Assembly: GCF_000973105.1 (NCBI RefSeq)
Contig: NC_015844.1
Span: 2,352,501-2,416,500, forward strand
Direction: 5' to 3'
DNA length: 64,000 nt
From: Zobellia galactanivorans
GTDB taxonomy: Bacteria; Bacteroidota; Bacteroidia; Flavobacteriales; Flavobacteriaceae
The notes under the pieces are model-generated. The model ran no database searches and had not been told where the DNA came from. It saw nothing but the letters and a program-made list of their open reading frames with translations. Positions 27,299 to 35,692 of this stretch are shown here, piece after piece (positions within the stretch are counted from its first letter, which is position 1; the number at the start of each line of letters is the position of its first letter). The position numbers and the translations under genes are program-made.

Positions 27299-27925
27299 TT
27301 ATTCCAGCATTAGGTTTTGAAACTTCTCGAGAAACTGCGCTACGTGATACCCGTCTACCAAGGCGTGGTGTACATGAACGGAAACAGGCATAAACAGTCG
27401 ATCGCCGTCGGCAGTCATTTTCCCAAAAGTAATCTTCGGACAGCTATCGGGCCGGGCATAGTGGCGGGCGTGTGAGATCGAAGTAAAATCCACCCAAGGA
27501 ATGGCCGAGCAGTGCACTACATTCTCTCCCGATTCTTCAGGCGGCATGAGCCGGTCTGAATTCCGAACCTTTTCTATGGCCGGTAGGGCCAGGGCAAGAA
27601 AATCTTTAAAGTCCTCGCGATATTTTACATGCGAAAAGCCAAAAGCACCATTTTTTTTGTTGATGGTCGGCGAGGCATTAATGGTCTCGTACTCGTACAA
27701 CTTGCCATCGACGATCCGGTACCTGAATTCAAGCGTTCTGTTTACGGCAACCAATGATTTGTGCAAGTAGGATAGAAAAAAGGAATGACCATTAGCCTTT
27801 GCGGCCTTATAGGTTTCCGTGCAATCTAATTTGGTGGCAATACCGTGAAAGGGCTCGTCAAATTTTGAAAAGAACTCAAAGTGGTCTTTCCTGTTCCAAG
27901 TTTCGATATTGATTTCTTTACGCAT
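27299..27925 (-). CDS. Chloramphenicol acetyltransferase-fold acyltransferase
   Basis: 208 residues, the length of a type A CAT. The catalytic HHALVDGYH near residue 188 matches the CAT HHxxxDGxH motif, and the family N-terminus (WNRKDHFEFFSKFDEPF) is present. CAT trimers acetylate chloramphenicol with acetyl-CoA, but chromosomal relatives in Bacteroidota often act on other substrates. No mobile element or other resistance gene is nearby, and codon use looks like that of its neighbours, so I would not call it a resistance gene. It is convergent with the SusCD operon. Confidence 0.87.
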   Translation of the reverse strand: MRKEINIETWNRKDHFEFFSKFDEPFHGIATKLDCTETYKAAKANGHSFFLSYLHKSLVAVNRTLEFRYRIVDGKLYEYETINASPTINKKNGAFGFSHVKYREDFKDFLALALPAIEKVRNSDRLMPPEESGENVVHCSAIPWVDFTSISHARHYARPDSCPKITFGKMTADGDRLFMPVSVHVHHALVDGYHVAQFLEKFQNLMLE

Positions 27926-28122
27926 ACTACGTTTTTAAGGAAGGGATTTGGTTTGTCCGTGAAAAATACGCAATGCCGGGGGAAACCGCATAAAGAGATG
28001 CTTTTTTTTTGGTTGGGACCAGAAATGGGGAGTCTGGGAGAAATGGTTATTTTTTCTTCCTGATGTTAACCTTTGCTGCTGTTTGGGTATGAAGTAGTAC
28101 AACAAACAGATAAAATTGAAAT

Positions 28123-28740
28123 ATGAAAACTACTGTAAAGATTTTGACTAGTATGGTAATGGTATTTACGATTGCATTGGCCTCATGTTCCAAAGATGGT
28201 GTGGATGGTGATGCCGGAGCACAAGGGGAAACAGGTCTTCAAGGACCCCAAGGGGAACAAGGCCCAAAAGGGGATAAGGGAGACCAAGGCGAACCAGGGA
28301 CTGTCAATGTAATGTATAGTGACTGGCTGGACCAAGACTTTAATTTTAGCGATGAGGCAAGCTACAAATCAATGAGAGTTATAGAAGCTAAACTGACTCA
28401 AGATTTTTTAAATAATGGCGGTATTGTATTGGGCTTTTACAGAAGTTCGAATAATGCGGTATACCAATTGCCCCTTGTTTTTGATCATGCGAGCTTTGCC
28501 ATACGTCGTGATTTTGTGGCCATCCATTTTTCTGATTACGGAGAGGTTCGGTTTGATGTAAATTCTATAGACGATACGGATCTTTCGGAGCATGAGCTTA
28601 CAGGCTCATCCATTGCCGAACCGCAGTACAGATATGTCATGATTCCCGGTGGGGTGAGTCTCTCAGGGCGTTCTTCTCGACCGAATTTTGAAAAGATGTC
28701 GTATGAAGAGATCGCGGCGTATTTTGATTTAGAGGATTAA
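28123..28740 (+). CDS. Lipoprotein with a short collagen-like repeat
   Basis: 205 residues. Lipoprotein signal with Cys22 (IALASCSKDG), then 12 Gly-X-Y triplets without a break (from GVD through GTV, residues about 25-60), including the triple-helix friendly GPK, GDK, GEP. The rest is a 140-residue globular, beta-rich domain (DWLDQDFNFSDEASYKS; RSSNNAVYQLPLVFDHA). Collagen-like stems in bacteria trimerise and project a domain from the cell surface; the C-terminal domain here is a type seen in many flavobacterial surface lipoproteins. Function unknown. Confidence 0.85.
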   Translation: MKTTVKILTSMVMVFTIALASCSKDGVDGDAGAQGETGLQGPQGEQGPKGDKGDQGEPGTVNVMYSDWLDQDFNFSDEASYKSMRVIEAKLTQDFLNNGGIVLGFYRSSNNAVYQLPLVFDHASFAIRRDFVAIHFSDYGEVRFDVNSIDDTDLSEHELTGSSIAEPQYRYVMIPGGVSLSGRSSRPNFEKMSYEEIAAYFDLED

Positions 28741-28778
28741 AGGACCGGGCCATACGCTTTAGGCTTTGGTATGGAATT

Positions 28779-29249
28779 CTATACGGTTTTGAAGTACTTA
28801 CTTTTTAAGTCTTTTGTTTTTAGCACATCGCAGCCCAAAACAAAAGTTCTGTAGGCGGGCCTTTCTGGTCCGAAATAGGGAATCTCATCTTGAATGAATT
28901 CAATATCTCGTTTTCTTAGTTCTTCGGATAATTCGATTTTCTCTTCCTTTGAAGTTGTCATTCCGATACAATGGGTTTTCGCCCATTTGTCCGATTGAAT
29001 TTGATCAAAGGCATAGGCGATCAACTCCTTTTCCGTATTGAAAATTTTGATGTTTTCTTTGATTCCGCGTTCGGTGTAATACCAAATGAATTCGCCCTTG
29101 ATTTTATCGATTCCGAACCCTTCGAGAATTGCGTTTCCGTTTATGGAATAACTATTAAAATTATAGCAATGCCGCTTCATCCAGGTTTCTAGCTCTATTT
29201 CTGTTTGGGGAATCATTTGGGGCAATTTTAAAAAAATGGGGGAGTCCAT
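28779..29249 (-). CDS. Conserved small protein of unknown function
   Basis: 156 residues (ATG at 29249; another possible start, MIPQTEIELE, at 29216). No signal peptide, so cytoplasmic. Pattern of alternating strands and helices, with EGFGIDKIKGEFIWYYTERG and KWAKTHCIGMTTSKEEKIEL. It has the size and look of single-domain polymorphic-toxin immunity proteins, but I cannot match a family and no toxin gene is adjacent. It is the 3'-most of a run of six small minus-strand genes. Confidence 0.6.
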   Translation of the reverse strand: MDSPIFLKLPQMIPQTEIELETWMKRHCYNFNSYSINGNAILEGFGIDKIKGEFIWYYTERGIKENIKIFNTEKELIAYAFDQIQSDKWAKTHCIGMTTSKEEKIELSEELRKRDIEFIQDEIPYFGPERPAYRTFVLGCDVLKTKDLKSKYFKTV

Positions 29250-29308
29250 CCTAGGTAAGCCAAAAAGCTTTGGTAAGGTGGGTCTTGGCGTATGGGGCGA
29301 TACGGGAC

Positions 29309-29824
29309 TTATTTGAATTCTTTTAATTCGTTTTTGACCATTTTTTCAAGTCGTTTCATTTCGTCTTTGGAATTATACAGTTCTATAAAAAAAGATTCGC
29401 CATTTATTTCGGAACCTACATGAAGTGCAAAGATAAGTTCATCCTTAACGATAAGCCCCAGCTTTTGGCGGGTTCTCATGCCAATGCTAGATAGGTTTTG
29501 TATTTCGGACCGCCCTTTTGGGTTTAATGTAAAAGATAGTCCGCACTGTTTTTCGGATGCTTTAAAATATTTCTGCTCCAGACATATTCGTTTAACCTTG
29601 TCAAAATTACCGATAGGTAACCAAGGTCTTTTTTGAATAAAATAGTATTCGTTAGGCTTATCTTTTAGAACCCTTTTAACGCCTGCGGAGTCGTTTAATA
29701 GATATATGCCCGATGGTAAAGTCCCTGGTTCCGTTTTCGGTTTCTCTTGCGATAGGTGCATTGTACCGTAGCCTATAGCGGACAAAAAAAGAACGATGGA
29801 TAAGGTCTTTATAAAAATGCTCAT
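29309..29824 (-). CDS. Membrane-anchored protein with SecD P1-head-like domain
   Basis: 171 residues from ATG 29824 (MSIFIKTLSIVLFLSAIGYG), an N-terminal signal anchor. The mature part (KGRSEIQNLSSIGMRTRQKLGLIVKDELIFALHVGSEINGESFFIEL, seen in parts, and KDEMKRLEKMVKNELKEF) follows the pattern of the SecDF P1-head subdomain as found in stand-alone proteins. Such proteins are periplasmic and uncharacterised. The longer start at 29887 adds a charged stretch before the hydrophobic segment and is less likely. Confidence 0.6.
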   Translation of the reverse strand: MSIFIKTLSIVLFLSAIGYGTMHLSQEKPKTEPGTLPSGIYLLNDSAGVKRVLKDKPNEYYFIQKRPWLPIGNFDKVKRICLEQKYFKASEKQCGLSFTLNPKGRSEIQNLSSIGMRTRQKLGLIVKDELIFALHVGSEINGESFFIELYNSKDEMKRLEKMVKNELKEFK

Positions 29825-30040
29825 TACGTAGGGGCTGAAAGTTTTGGATTTTTTGCAATGGTTAAATGCTACAAGGTCATCTTTCAAGAGTGCGGTTAGT
29901 TTTTTCTTTCTTTATCCCTTTGTCATCTTGATGATCTAAAAATCAGGAAAACCTTGTAATCTCTTGTGTTTTGCCTCTCGGTTTGTTAGAGGCAGAATCA
30001 CTTTGCGGTATGGGTCTGGGTCCCGAGCTGCTTTTTGGTT

Positions 30041-30610
30041 CTAAAATCGATATCCAATGCGGAGGTGTAAGTTCGCGGCGGCGTCTCCTTCGTTTTCAGA
30101 AAATCCGGCACTTTTTGCGAAAGAATAGCGGTAACCAATTCCAATACCGGCTTCGTAGTTCAAATGATTTCCGATATTTCTTCGAATTCCCCAAGTGGGT
30201 ATTATTGTCAGCTGGTTAATAACATTAATGTTTTCGTAATTCGATATAACGAACCAATCGGGCAAAAAACTGGTTTTTAAGGAAACAAAATTACCTGCAT
30301 TATCTGCCGTATTTTTAGTTTTTGAAGCTCGTTTCTTTAAGTTGTAATACCACCTTGGTTCAACCGAAATGGTGGGAATCAGTAAATATCCTGTTCCATC
30401 GTCATAAAAAACGCTGCCTCCGAAAAAACCGGCATCGAGCCCCACTTCACTTCTCAAGGCAAATAGGTCACTTAACTTACTTTCGTTGTGAAACCAGAGT
30501 CCTAAAACCCCTGTTTGTATCCCATATGTCGATTTTTCAACGGTTGCGTCTTGGCATTGGGCGGAAAAGGCCAAGGCAAATAATGTCAGGAACAAAAAAG
30601 TTTTTTTCAT
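30041..30610 (-). CDS. Outer-membrane beta-barrel protein, small
   Basis: 189 residues; signal peptide MKKTFLFLTLFALAFSAQCQ, then alternating amphipathic strands and a C-terminal aromatic residue (LHLRIGYRF), the usual end for a beta-barrel recognised by the BAM complex. About eight strands. Likely porin-like or structural; no specific family recognised. It starts 70 bases from a TATGTTTG -7 match (30688-30695, minus strand) without a clear -33, and an inverted repeat lies further upstream. Confidence 0.75.
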   Translation of the reverse strand: MKKTFLFLTLFALAFSAQCQDATVEKSTYGIQTGVLGLWFHNESKLSDLFALRSEVGLDAGFFGGSVFYDDGTGYLLIPTISVEPRWYYNLKKRASKTKNTADNAGNFVSLKTSFLPDWFVISNYENINVINQLTIIPTWGIRRNIGNHLNYEAGIGIGYRYSFAKSAGFSENEGDAAANLHLRIGYRF

Positions 30611-30720
30611 AAATTCTGTTTGTTTTAGGGTGAAGCTTATAGCTCAATTTCTTTTAGTCACCAAATCTTTGGGGTTTGCTGGGCTCGCAAACATACACGG
30701 GCCATTAGTTTGTCACATAC

Positions 30721-30743
30721 CACCCTAATTTGTTATTAGGGTG
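30721..30743. repeat. Inverted repeat in the 310-base gap before the barrel gene
   Basis: CACCCTAAT, spacer TTGTT, ATTAGGGTG: perfect 9-bp arms. No T run follows on either strand, so a terminator is unlikely. It lies about 110-130 bases before the ATG at 30610, upstream of the possible -7 box, so it may be an operator or the binding site of an activator. The rest of the 30611-30920 gap shows nothing that I can support. Confidence 0.45.
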
Positions 30744-30920
30744 TTGACAAATATATTGTTCCGGATGTTGTTTTTGGGTAACATCAATTTATAGTCTTAC
30801 TAGATGAAACCAAAACTACTAAATTTAAACTCTCAATAGCCCCAAACCCTATTTGCCCGTCTCGGTCTGAATCTAAAGCGGTTGCCCATCACAGTAAAAA
30901 AAGCACTTATAATGGTGCCA

Positions 30921-31322
30921 TTATACGCTTTGTACATTTTCCTTGTCGCTAGTTTCTTTCTCAACGAGCTCGAAGTATTTATCTTTTCCTATGGTCAGAT
31001 AATACAATGGATACAAAAACACTAGTCCCGCTATGATGCCTAGTATCATGATCTTCGTAAGCACAAGAAGTAGTGCCAATAACATGAAAATGGCTTTAGC
31101 GACACCCTCATACTTAAAAGTATTTAGGGTAAATGTTACGCTTTGTGCCTCGCTAAGGTTTACAGTGCGTTTTTGACTCGTACACCAACCGGCTTTGGCA
31201 TAAATTTCGCATGGACCGTTTTCTACTTCATATTCTTGGGTTCCCTTTTTTATGGTGCCATGGTCTTTTTCGTTGATGTATATTTTTGCTCCAGTGGCAC
31301 TTTCTATTTTGATTATTCCCAT
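30921..31322 (-). CDS. Small membrane protein with PEGA-like N-terminus
   Basis: 133 residues. The first 70 residues are beta-rich (GAKIYINEKDHGTIKKGTQEYEV, PCEIYAKAGWCTSQKRTV), like a PEGA-type domain; residues about 75-110 contain two transmembrane helices (KAIFMLLALLLVLTK; MILGIIAGLVFLYPLYYLT). No signal peptide. Role unknown; may act at the inner membrane. Confidence 0.65.
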   Translation of the reverse strand: MGIIKIESATGAKIYINEKDHGTIKKGTQEYEVENGPCEIYAKAGWCTSQKRTVNLSEAQSVTFTLNTFKYEGVAKAIFMLLALLLVLTKIMILGIIAGLVFLYPLYYLTIGKDKYFELVEKETSDKENVQSV

Positions 31323-31405
31323 TTGCTGTATGTTTTAAAGGGGGTTCTGTTTATTGGGCACTGGGCCAAAATCCGAAGGAATTATAGCGCATTCTCGGCC
31401 CTAAC

Positions 31406-32197
31406 TTATTTTCTGAATAGTTTTTTCCAAAATCCTTTTTTCGCCTCTTTCTTTTCGGGGGCAATATTTCTTACTTTATATTCTGCGTTTGAAGCGATTT
31501 CCCCTTCTTTTAATTTCTCTTGTTTTTCAATTTCCGCAATTTGTTCCATGGCGGCTTGCCGGTATAGTATTGCTCCCTCTGGGTCGCAGTTCAACAGATT
31601 TGAATAGCAAGAAGATTGGTTTAAGTCCAAGGGATTGGGCTCCACAACTTCTGTTGCCTCTAGCAGGCCTAAATCATGGTCTTTCGCATAGTTTAAAGCC
31701 TTTAAAAACACCTTGATCCTGTCGTACGAAAACAAATTGTCCAGTTCACTTTTGACTTCAGGCTTATTTTCATAATCTTCTAATAGCTCAGCTACTTTGT
31801 TGGCAGGAATATAAATGCCCGAACAATAATTCTCTATAATGGCATTGTGCACTTGTTCGGTTAACCTTTTACTGGGCACTATTTCATTCCATTTTTTGTA
31901 ATACGCCTGAAGAAAAGGTTTCTCGGAAAAGGAAAGGGCAGCGCCTCTAGTGTAGAAAAATTTTTCAAAAAAGCCTTGGACAACGGCAACGTAATAGCCA
32001 TGGCTTTTGTCAAAAATATCATTTTGCTTGGTTTCTAAAGCTACGTTGATCGTGTTCTCATACTTTTCCTTGTAGAAATCTTCAATTTTATTTTCGGTTG
32101 CGCGTTTCTCTATTAAATTTTGATTGTCGAGTACGTCAAAATACCATTCGTTTATTTGCTTTTCCGATATTGGATGATAACTTATATCCCAACCCAT
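31406..32197 (-). CDS. Conserved protein of unknown function (MGWDISYHPI start)
   Basis: 263 residues, cytoplasmic. A conserved opening (MGWDISYHPISEKQINEWYF) is seen in proteins of many bacteria; the middle is helical with QGFFEKFFYTRGAALSFSE; the end is a basic tail (KKEAKKGFWKKLFRK). I recognise no catalytic motif. Expressed from its own region (208-base gap upstream from the next gene's start) and reads toward the PEGA-like gene, 83 bases away. Confidence 0.65.
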   Translation of the reverse strand: MGWDISYHPISEKQINEWYFDVLDNQNLIEKRATENKIEDFYKEKYENTINVALETKQNDIFDKSHGYYVAVVQGFFEKFFYTRGAALSFSEKPFLQAYYKKWNEIVPSKRLTEQVHNAIIENYCSGIYIPANKVAELLEDYENKPEVKSELDNLFSYDRIKVFLKALNYAKDHDLGLLEATEVVEPNPLDLNQSSCYSNLLNCDPEGAILYRQAAMEQIAEIEKQEKLKEGEIASNAEYKVRNIAPEKKEAKKGFWKKLFRK

Positions 32198-32386
32198 ATT
32201 TGTTTTTTTTTAAATTATTTATGGTTATTACTGCGATTGTATTTTATAATAACTCAAATAATTATGCCCTAGTATTCATGTATAATCACTTGTTTACAAA
32301 GGGCCTGGTTTTGGGGAAAGGGACTACCTCCCTTAATGTGATAGGCTTCGCGTCCTTGTTCCGTTCTTAGTTCTAGGCAATGTTTG

Positions 32387-32896
32387 CTATTCGATCAAGC
32401 CTGTTATAAACTGTCCTGCCTTTCCTGTATCGTCATTGCTGACAATCAAAGGCACCCTGCCCAGTTTGGCTGCAAATTCTTTCGAATCTTTGTCAAGAAC
32501 ATAAATATGGTCGTAATACCAAGAATCGGATTTGTTCGCTTTTACGTCCTTTTTGGTTTCCTCAAATAAGACTAGGCACCATTTTGATATTTCCTTGTTT
32601 TCAACCTTTCGCTTTAAGGACCCGATCGATTTCGCACAATAGGTATCCCATGTTACGACAAAAATCACATGATAATCGATGAGCTCCTTAAGTTCGAGGC
32701 TTGTTCCCGACGGTACGTGCTTGAGTTTAAGTGTGTGGTTTTGAAGAAATTCAATTGCAGACGAATTATCGAGTAAATTGGAGAGTTGACAATAGGCCCG
32801 TTTAGGGTGTGCAGAGAAAGCTCTATAATGCTCTGGGGTGTCCAAGTATTTTTTCTGTCTTTTAAAAAATCGGTCTAGTATTCTCATGTTTAGCAT
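32387..32896 (-). CDS. Degenerate thioredoxin-like protein
   Basis: 169 residues (ATG at 32896, or 32887). The C-terminal half (HVIFVVTWDTYCAKSIGSLKR, then VLDKDSKEFAAKLGRVPLIVS) has the thioredoxin fold order: a strand, the active-site region with a single Cys (TYCAKS in place of CxxC), helix, and a strand before a cis-Pro (VPLIV). One Cys and loss of the CxxC partner argue against normal dithiol oxidoreductase activity; a monothiol or peroxiredoxin-like role is possible. No signal peptide; the N-terminus (MRILDRFFKRQKKYL) is basic. Confidence 0.6.
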   Translation of the reverse strand: MLNMRILDRFFKRQKKYLDTPEHYRAFSAHPKRAYCQLSNLLDNSSAIEFLQNHTLKLKHVPSGTSLELKELIDYHVIFVVTWDTYCAKSIGSLKRKVENKEISKWCLVLFEETKKDVKANKSDSWYYDHIYVLDKDSKEFAAKLGRVPLIVSNDDTGKAGQFITGLIE

Positions 32897-33009
32897 TTAG
32901 TAGGTTATTATGACTGGGTGTATAATACGTACTAAAATTAGTAAATTTTCTTACAAAACATAAAATGTTTGTATTCAATAAATAAGACGTTTTTAAACGT
33001 TTACAAACG

Positions 33010-33023
33010 AAAACAATTGTTTT
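33010..33023. promoter_or_regulatory. Palindrome upstream of ssb
   Basis: AAAACAATTGTTTT, a perfect 14-base palindrome, lies about 95-107 bases before the ssb start. A TAGGTTTG -7 match is at 33052-33059 with no good -33, so this may be an operator for the ssb promoter. The surrounding DNA is rich in TTACAAACG and ACGTTTTTAAACG words. Confidence 0.4.
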
Positions 33024-33116
33024 GTAACCGATTAGAATTTGGTCGCCGTTCTAGGTTTGCAGTGTTGAATCGCAGTGGTTCAATAGTATGAACTGTTTAA
33101 CGTAAAAATTAGTAAA

Positions 33117-33449
33117 ATGAACGCCTTAAAAAACAAAGTACAGTTGATTGGAAACTTGGGCCAAGACCCAGAAATTGTAAACATGGACAATGGCAATAAA
33201 CTGGCCAAATTTTCCATAGCTACTACGGAAACTTATAAAAACGCCCAGGGTGAGCGTGTAGACGATACCCAATGGCACAATGTGGTGGCCTGGGGAAAGA
33301 CGGCCGAAATCGTAGAAAATTATTTGACCAAGGGAAAACAGGTGGCCGTAGAGGGCAAGCTCACCCACCGCTCGTACGAGACCAAGGAGGGTGAAAAACG
33401 ATATATTACCGAAGTACGTTGTAACGAACTTTTGATGTTGGGTAAATAG
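33117..33449 (+). CDS. ssb: Short single-stranded DNA-binding protein
   Basis: 110 residues, one OB-fold. MNALKNKVQLIGNLGQDPEI, then KFSIATTETYKN, TQWHNVVAWGKTAEIVENYL and KGKQVAVEGKLTHRSYETKEGEKRY match bacterial SSB. The usual flexible linker and acidic C-terminal tail (DDDIPF-like) that recruits partners are absent; the protein stops right after the OB-fold (NELLMLGK). It may be an accessory SSB. RecQ follows 111 bases later, with a long hairpin between them. Confidence 0.95.
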   Translation: MNALKNKVQLIGNLGQDPEIVNMDNGNKLAKFSIATTETYKNAQGERVDDTQWHNVVAWGKTAEIVENYLTKGKQVAVEGKLTHRSYETKEGEKRYITEVRCNELLMLGK

Positions 33450-33465
33450 AATATGCCGTTCTTTG

Positions 33466-33519
33466 CAAATGAAGCGACTCCAAGGGGCTATTTTAAGTTT
33501 TTTGGCCTCGCTTCATTTG
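33466..33519 (+). other. Long hairpin between ssb and recQ
   Basis: CAAATGAAGCGA pairs perfectly with TCGCTTCATTTG (12 bp) across a 30-base loop that contains CCAA...TTGG and a GTTTTTT run. It could be a terminator/attenuator for ssb or an RNA stability element. Confidence 0.5.
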
Positions 33520-33560
33520 TTACATCGGTACTTTTATAAAACAATCGCTATACTTATTAC

Positions 33561-35660
33561 ATGACGCTTACAACAGAACAAGAACTCCTTCCCCTTTTAA
33601 AGACGAATTTTGGCTACGATTCGTTCCGGCCCAACCAATGGAGCGTAATCAGCGATGTACTTGCCAAAAAAGACGTTTTGGCCATAATGCCCACGGGCGG
33701 TGGGAAGTCGCTTTGCTTTCAGCTTCCGGCCTTGGCCATGAACGGAACGGCCATTGTTATTTCCCCGCTGATTGCCCTGATGAAGGATCAAGTGGATGCC
33801 TTGACCGCCAATGGTATTTCCGCGGCCTATTTCAACAGCTCCTTAGCACCCGAAAAACGACTGGAAGTTGAGAATCGATTAGTGAAAGGCGAATTGAAGT
33901 TGCTCTATGTGGCTCCGGAAAGTTTGGCCTTGGTACAACATATCCTATCTGAAATCACCATCAGCCTTTTTGCCATAGACGAGGCACATTGTATATCTTC
34001 CTGGGGGCACGATTTTCGTCCGGCCTATACGCAGTTGGGGACCCTAAAGCGGCAATTTCCCGGAGTACCCCTAATTGCCTTGACGGCTACGGCCGATACC
34101 ACGACCCAAGACGACATTTTGGAACAGTTGGGCATTCCCGGTGCATTACGCCATTTGGCCTCCTTTAATCGCCCTAATATCTCCTTGGAGGTGCGTCCGG
34201 CCCAAGACCGAATTTCGCAGATTCTTGATTTTCTCTCGGAACGGCCGAACGAAAGTGGAATCATCTACTGTCTCAGCCGAAAAAGTACACAGACCATTGC
34301 GGATAAACTGTTGGCATCGGGTTTTGATGCCAAAGCCTATCATGCCGGTCTTCCTGCCGAGGAAAGGAGTCAGGTACAAGAAGATTTCATTACCGACCGT
34401 GTACCTATCATTGTGGCGACCATTGCTTTTGGAATGGGCATTGATAAGAGCAACGTGCGATGGGTAATCCATTACAACCTGCCCAAAAATGTGGAGGGCT
34501 ACTATCAGGAAATCGGGCGTAGCGGACGTGATGGCCTGCCTGCAAAAGCCTTGCTCTTCTACAGTTTTGCCGATGTGGCACAACTCCGCAGGTTTATTTC
34601 TTCGAGCGAGAATGCCGATGTGGAATACGCCAAGTTAGAACGTATGCAGCAGTTTGCAGAAGCCCTAAGTTGCCGACGGATCGCCCTGCTGAACTATTTC
34701 GGGGAACATATGGTCGAGAATTGTGGTAATTGCGATATGTGCAAGCGTCCTCCAAAGTATTTTGATGCTACCGTACTCACACAAAAAATCTGTTCTGGCG
34801 TGGCACGCTTAAAAGAACGGGAAGCTATGGGCATGTTGGTCGATGTGCTTCGCGGGGCTCGAAACGCCCAGGTGTTCGAGAAGGGCTATCAACATATAAA
34901 GACTTACGGGGCGGTAAAGGAGGTATCATGGCAAGACCTGCAGCAGTATATCATTCAATTGCTCAACCAAGGGGTCCTTTCCATAAACTTTAGGGAAGGC
35001 GGTCGCTTGGCGCTTACTCCATTGGCCAAACAGGTGCTTTACGAAGGCAAAAAAATACAGCTTGCCATTTTAGAAAAACAAAAGGCCCAACCGAAAAAGG
35101 AACGAAAAACCAAGGCCAGTGCGTCAGGACTATTCGAAAAGCTTCGGTTGCTACGGCAACAAGTAGCGGCGGAGCAAGGGGTACCTGCTTATGTGGTCTT
35201 TAGCGATGCCAGTTTAAAGGATATGGAGGAAAAACTTCCTAAGAACGAAACCGAGTTCATGGAAATTTCCGGGGTAGGTCAAGCGAAGCTGGAAAAATAT
35301 GCGGCCATATTCTTGAAGGAAATCAACGAACATAAAGCGGAAAAGAAGCGAAAAAAGGCGAAAAAGAATCCCAGTCACCAGCTTTCATTTCAATTGTTGA
35401 AGGAGGGATTTTCCGTTGAAGATATCGCCAAACAACGGGGAATACAGGAAAGTAGTATCTATACCCATCTGCAAAAGGCCCATGCCGAAGGGGCTCCCGT
35501 AGATTTGGGACAGTTTATTTCTTCCGATGAGATCAAAAGCATCAAAAAAGCGCAATCTGAACTTCAGGATGCCGAAGGCCTAAAAGTATTCTTCGAATAT
35601 TTTGAAGGCAAGCTGCCCTACTGGAAAATTCAAATGGGACTGTATCTGATCGGAAAGTAA
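33561..35660 (+). CDS. recQ: ATP-dependent DNA helicase RecQ
   Basis: 699 residues. Walker A in MPTGGGKS (Lys49), DEAH in the stretch [20 protein letters not shown], motif VI at [10 protein letters not shown]; helicase core about 1-340. The zinc-binding RecQ-C region holds [12 protein letters not shown] and CGNCDMC (about 372-396). An HRDC domain is near 520-605 ([35 protein letters not shown]) and the C-terminal winged-helix-type module follows ([19 protein letters not shown]). 3'-5' helicase for recombination and repair. Together with the SSB, a DNA repair pair. Confidence 0.97.
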   Translation: MTLTTEQELLPLLKTNFGYDSFRPNQWSVISDVLAKKDVLAIMPTGGGKSLCFQLPALAMNGTAIVISPLIALMKDQVDALTANGISAAYFNSSLAPEKRLEVENRLVKGELKLLYVAPESLALVQHILSEITISLFAIDEAHCISSWGHDFRPAYTQLGTLKRQFPGVPLIALTATADTTTQDDILEQLGIPGALRHLASFNRPNISLEVRPAQDRISQILDFLSERPNESGIIYCLSRKSTQTIADKLLASGFDAKAYHAGLPAEERSQVQEDFITDRVPIIVATIAFGMGIDKSNVRWVIHYNLPKNVEGYYQEIGRSGRDGLPAKALLFYSFADVAQLRRFISSSENADVEYAKLERMQQFAEALSCRRIALLNYFGEHMVENCGNCDMCKRPPKYFDATVLTQKICSGVARLKEREAMGMLVDVLRGARNAQVFEKGYQHIKTYGAVKEVSWQDLQQYIIQLLNQGVLSINFREGGRLALTPLAKQVLYEGKKIQLAILEKQKAQPKKERKTKASASGLFEKLRLLRQQVAAEQGVPAYVVFSDASLKDMEEKLPKNETEFMEISGVGQAKLEKYAAIFLKEINEHKAEKKRKKAKKNPSHQLSFQLLKEGFSVEDIAKQRGIQESSIYTHLQKAHAEGAPVDLGQFISSDEIKSIKKAQSELQDAEGLKVFFEYFEGKLPYWKIQMGLYLIGK

Positions 35661-35692
35661 AATGTGTGGCCAAGCGCAGCCGAAGATAGGTG

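Noticed and set aside
27299-27925. Antibiotic resistance gene (chloramphenicol)
   Set aside because: The fold and catalytic motif fit CAT, but there is no mobile context, and many chromosomal CAT-like enzymes act on other substrates.
29972-29994. TGCCTCT/AGAGGCA hairpin after the small barrel gene as a terminator
   Set aside because: Seven base pairs, 9-base loop and no T run on either strand.
28779-32896. A defence island
   Set aside because: No nuclease, reverse transcriptase, NTPase or other known defence domain could be recognised.
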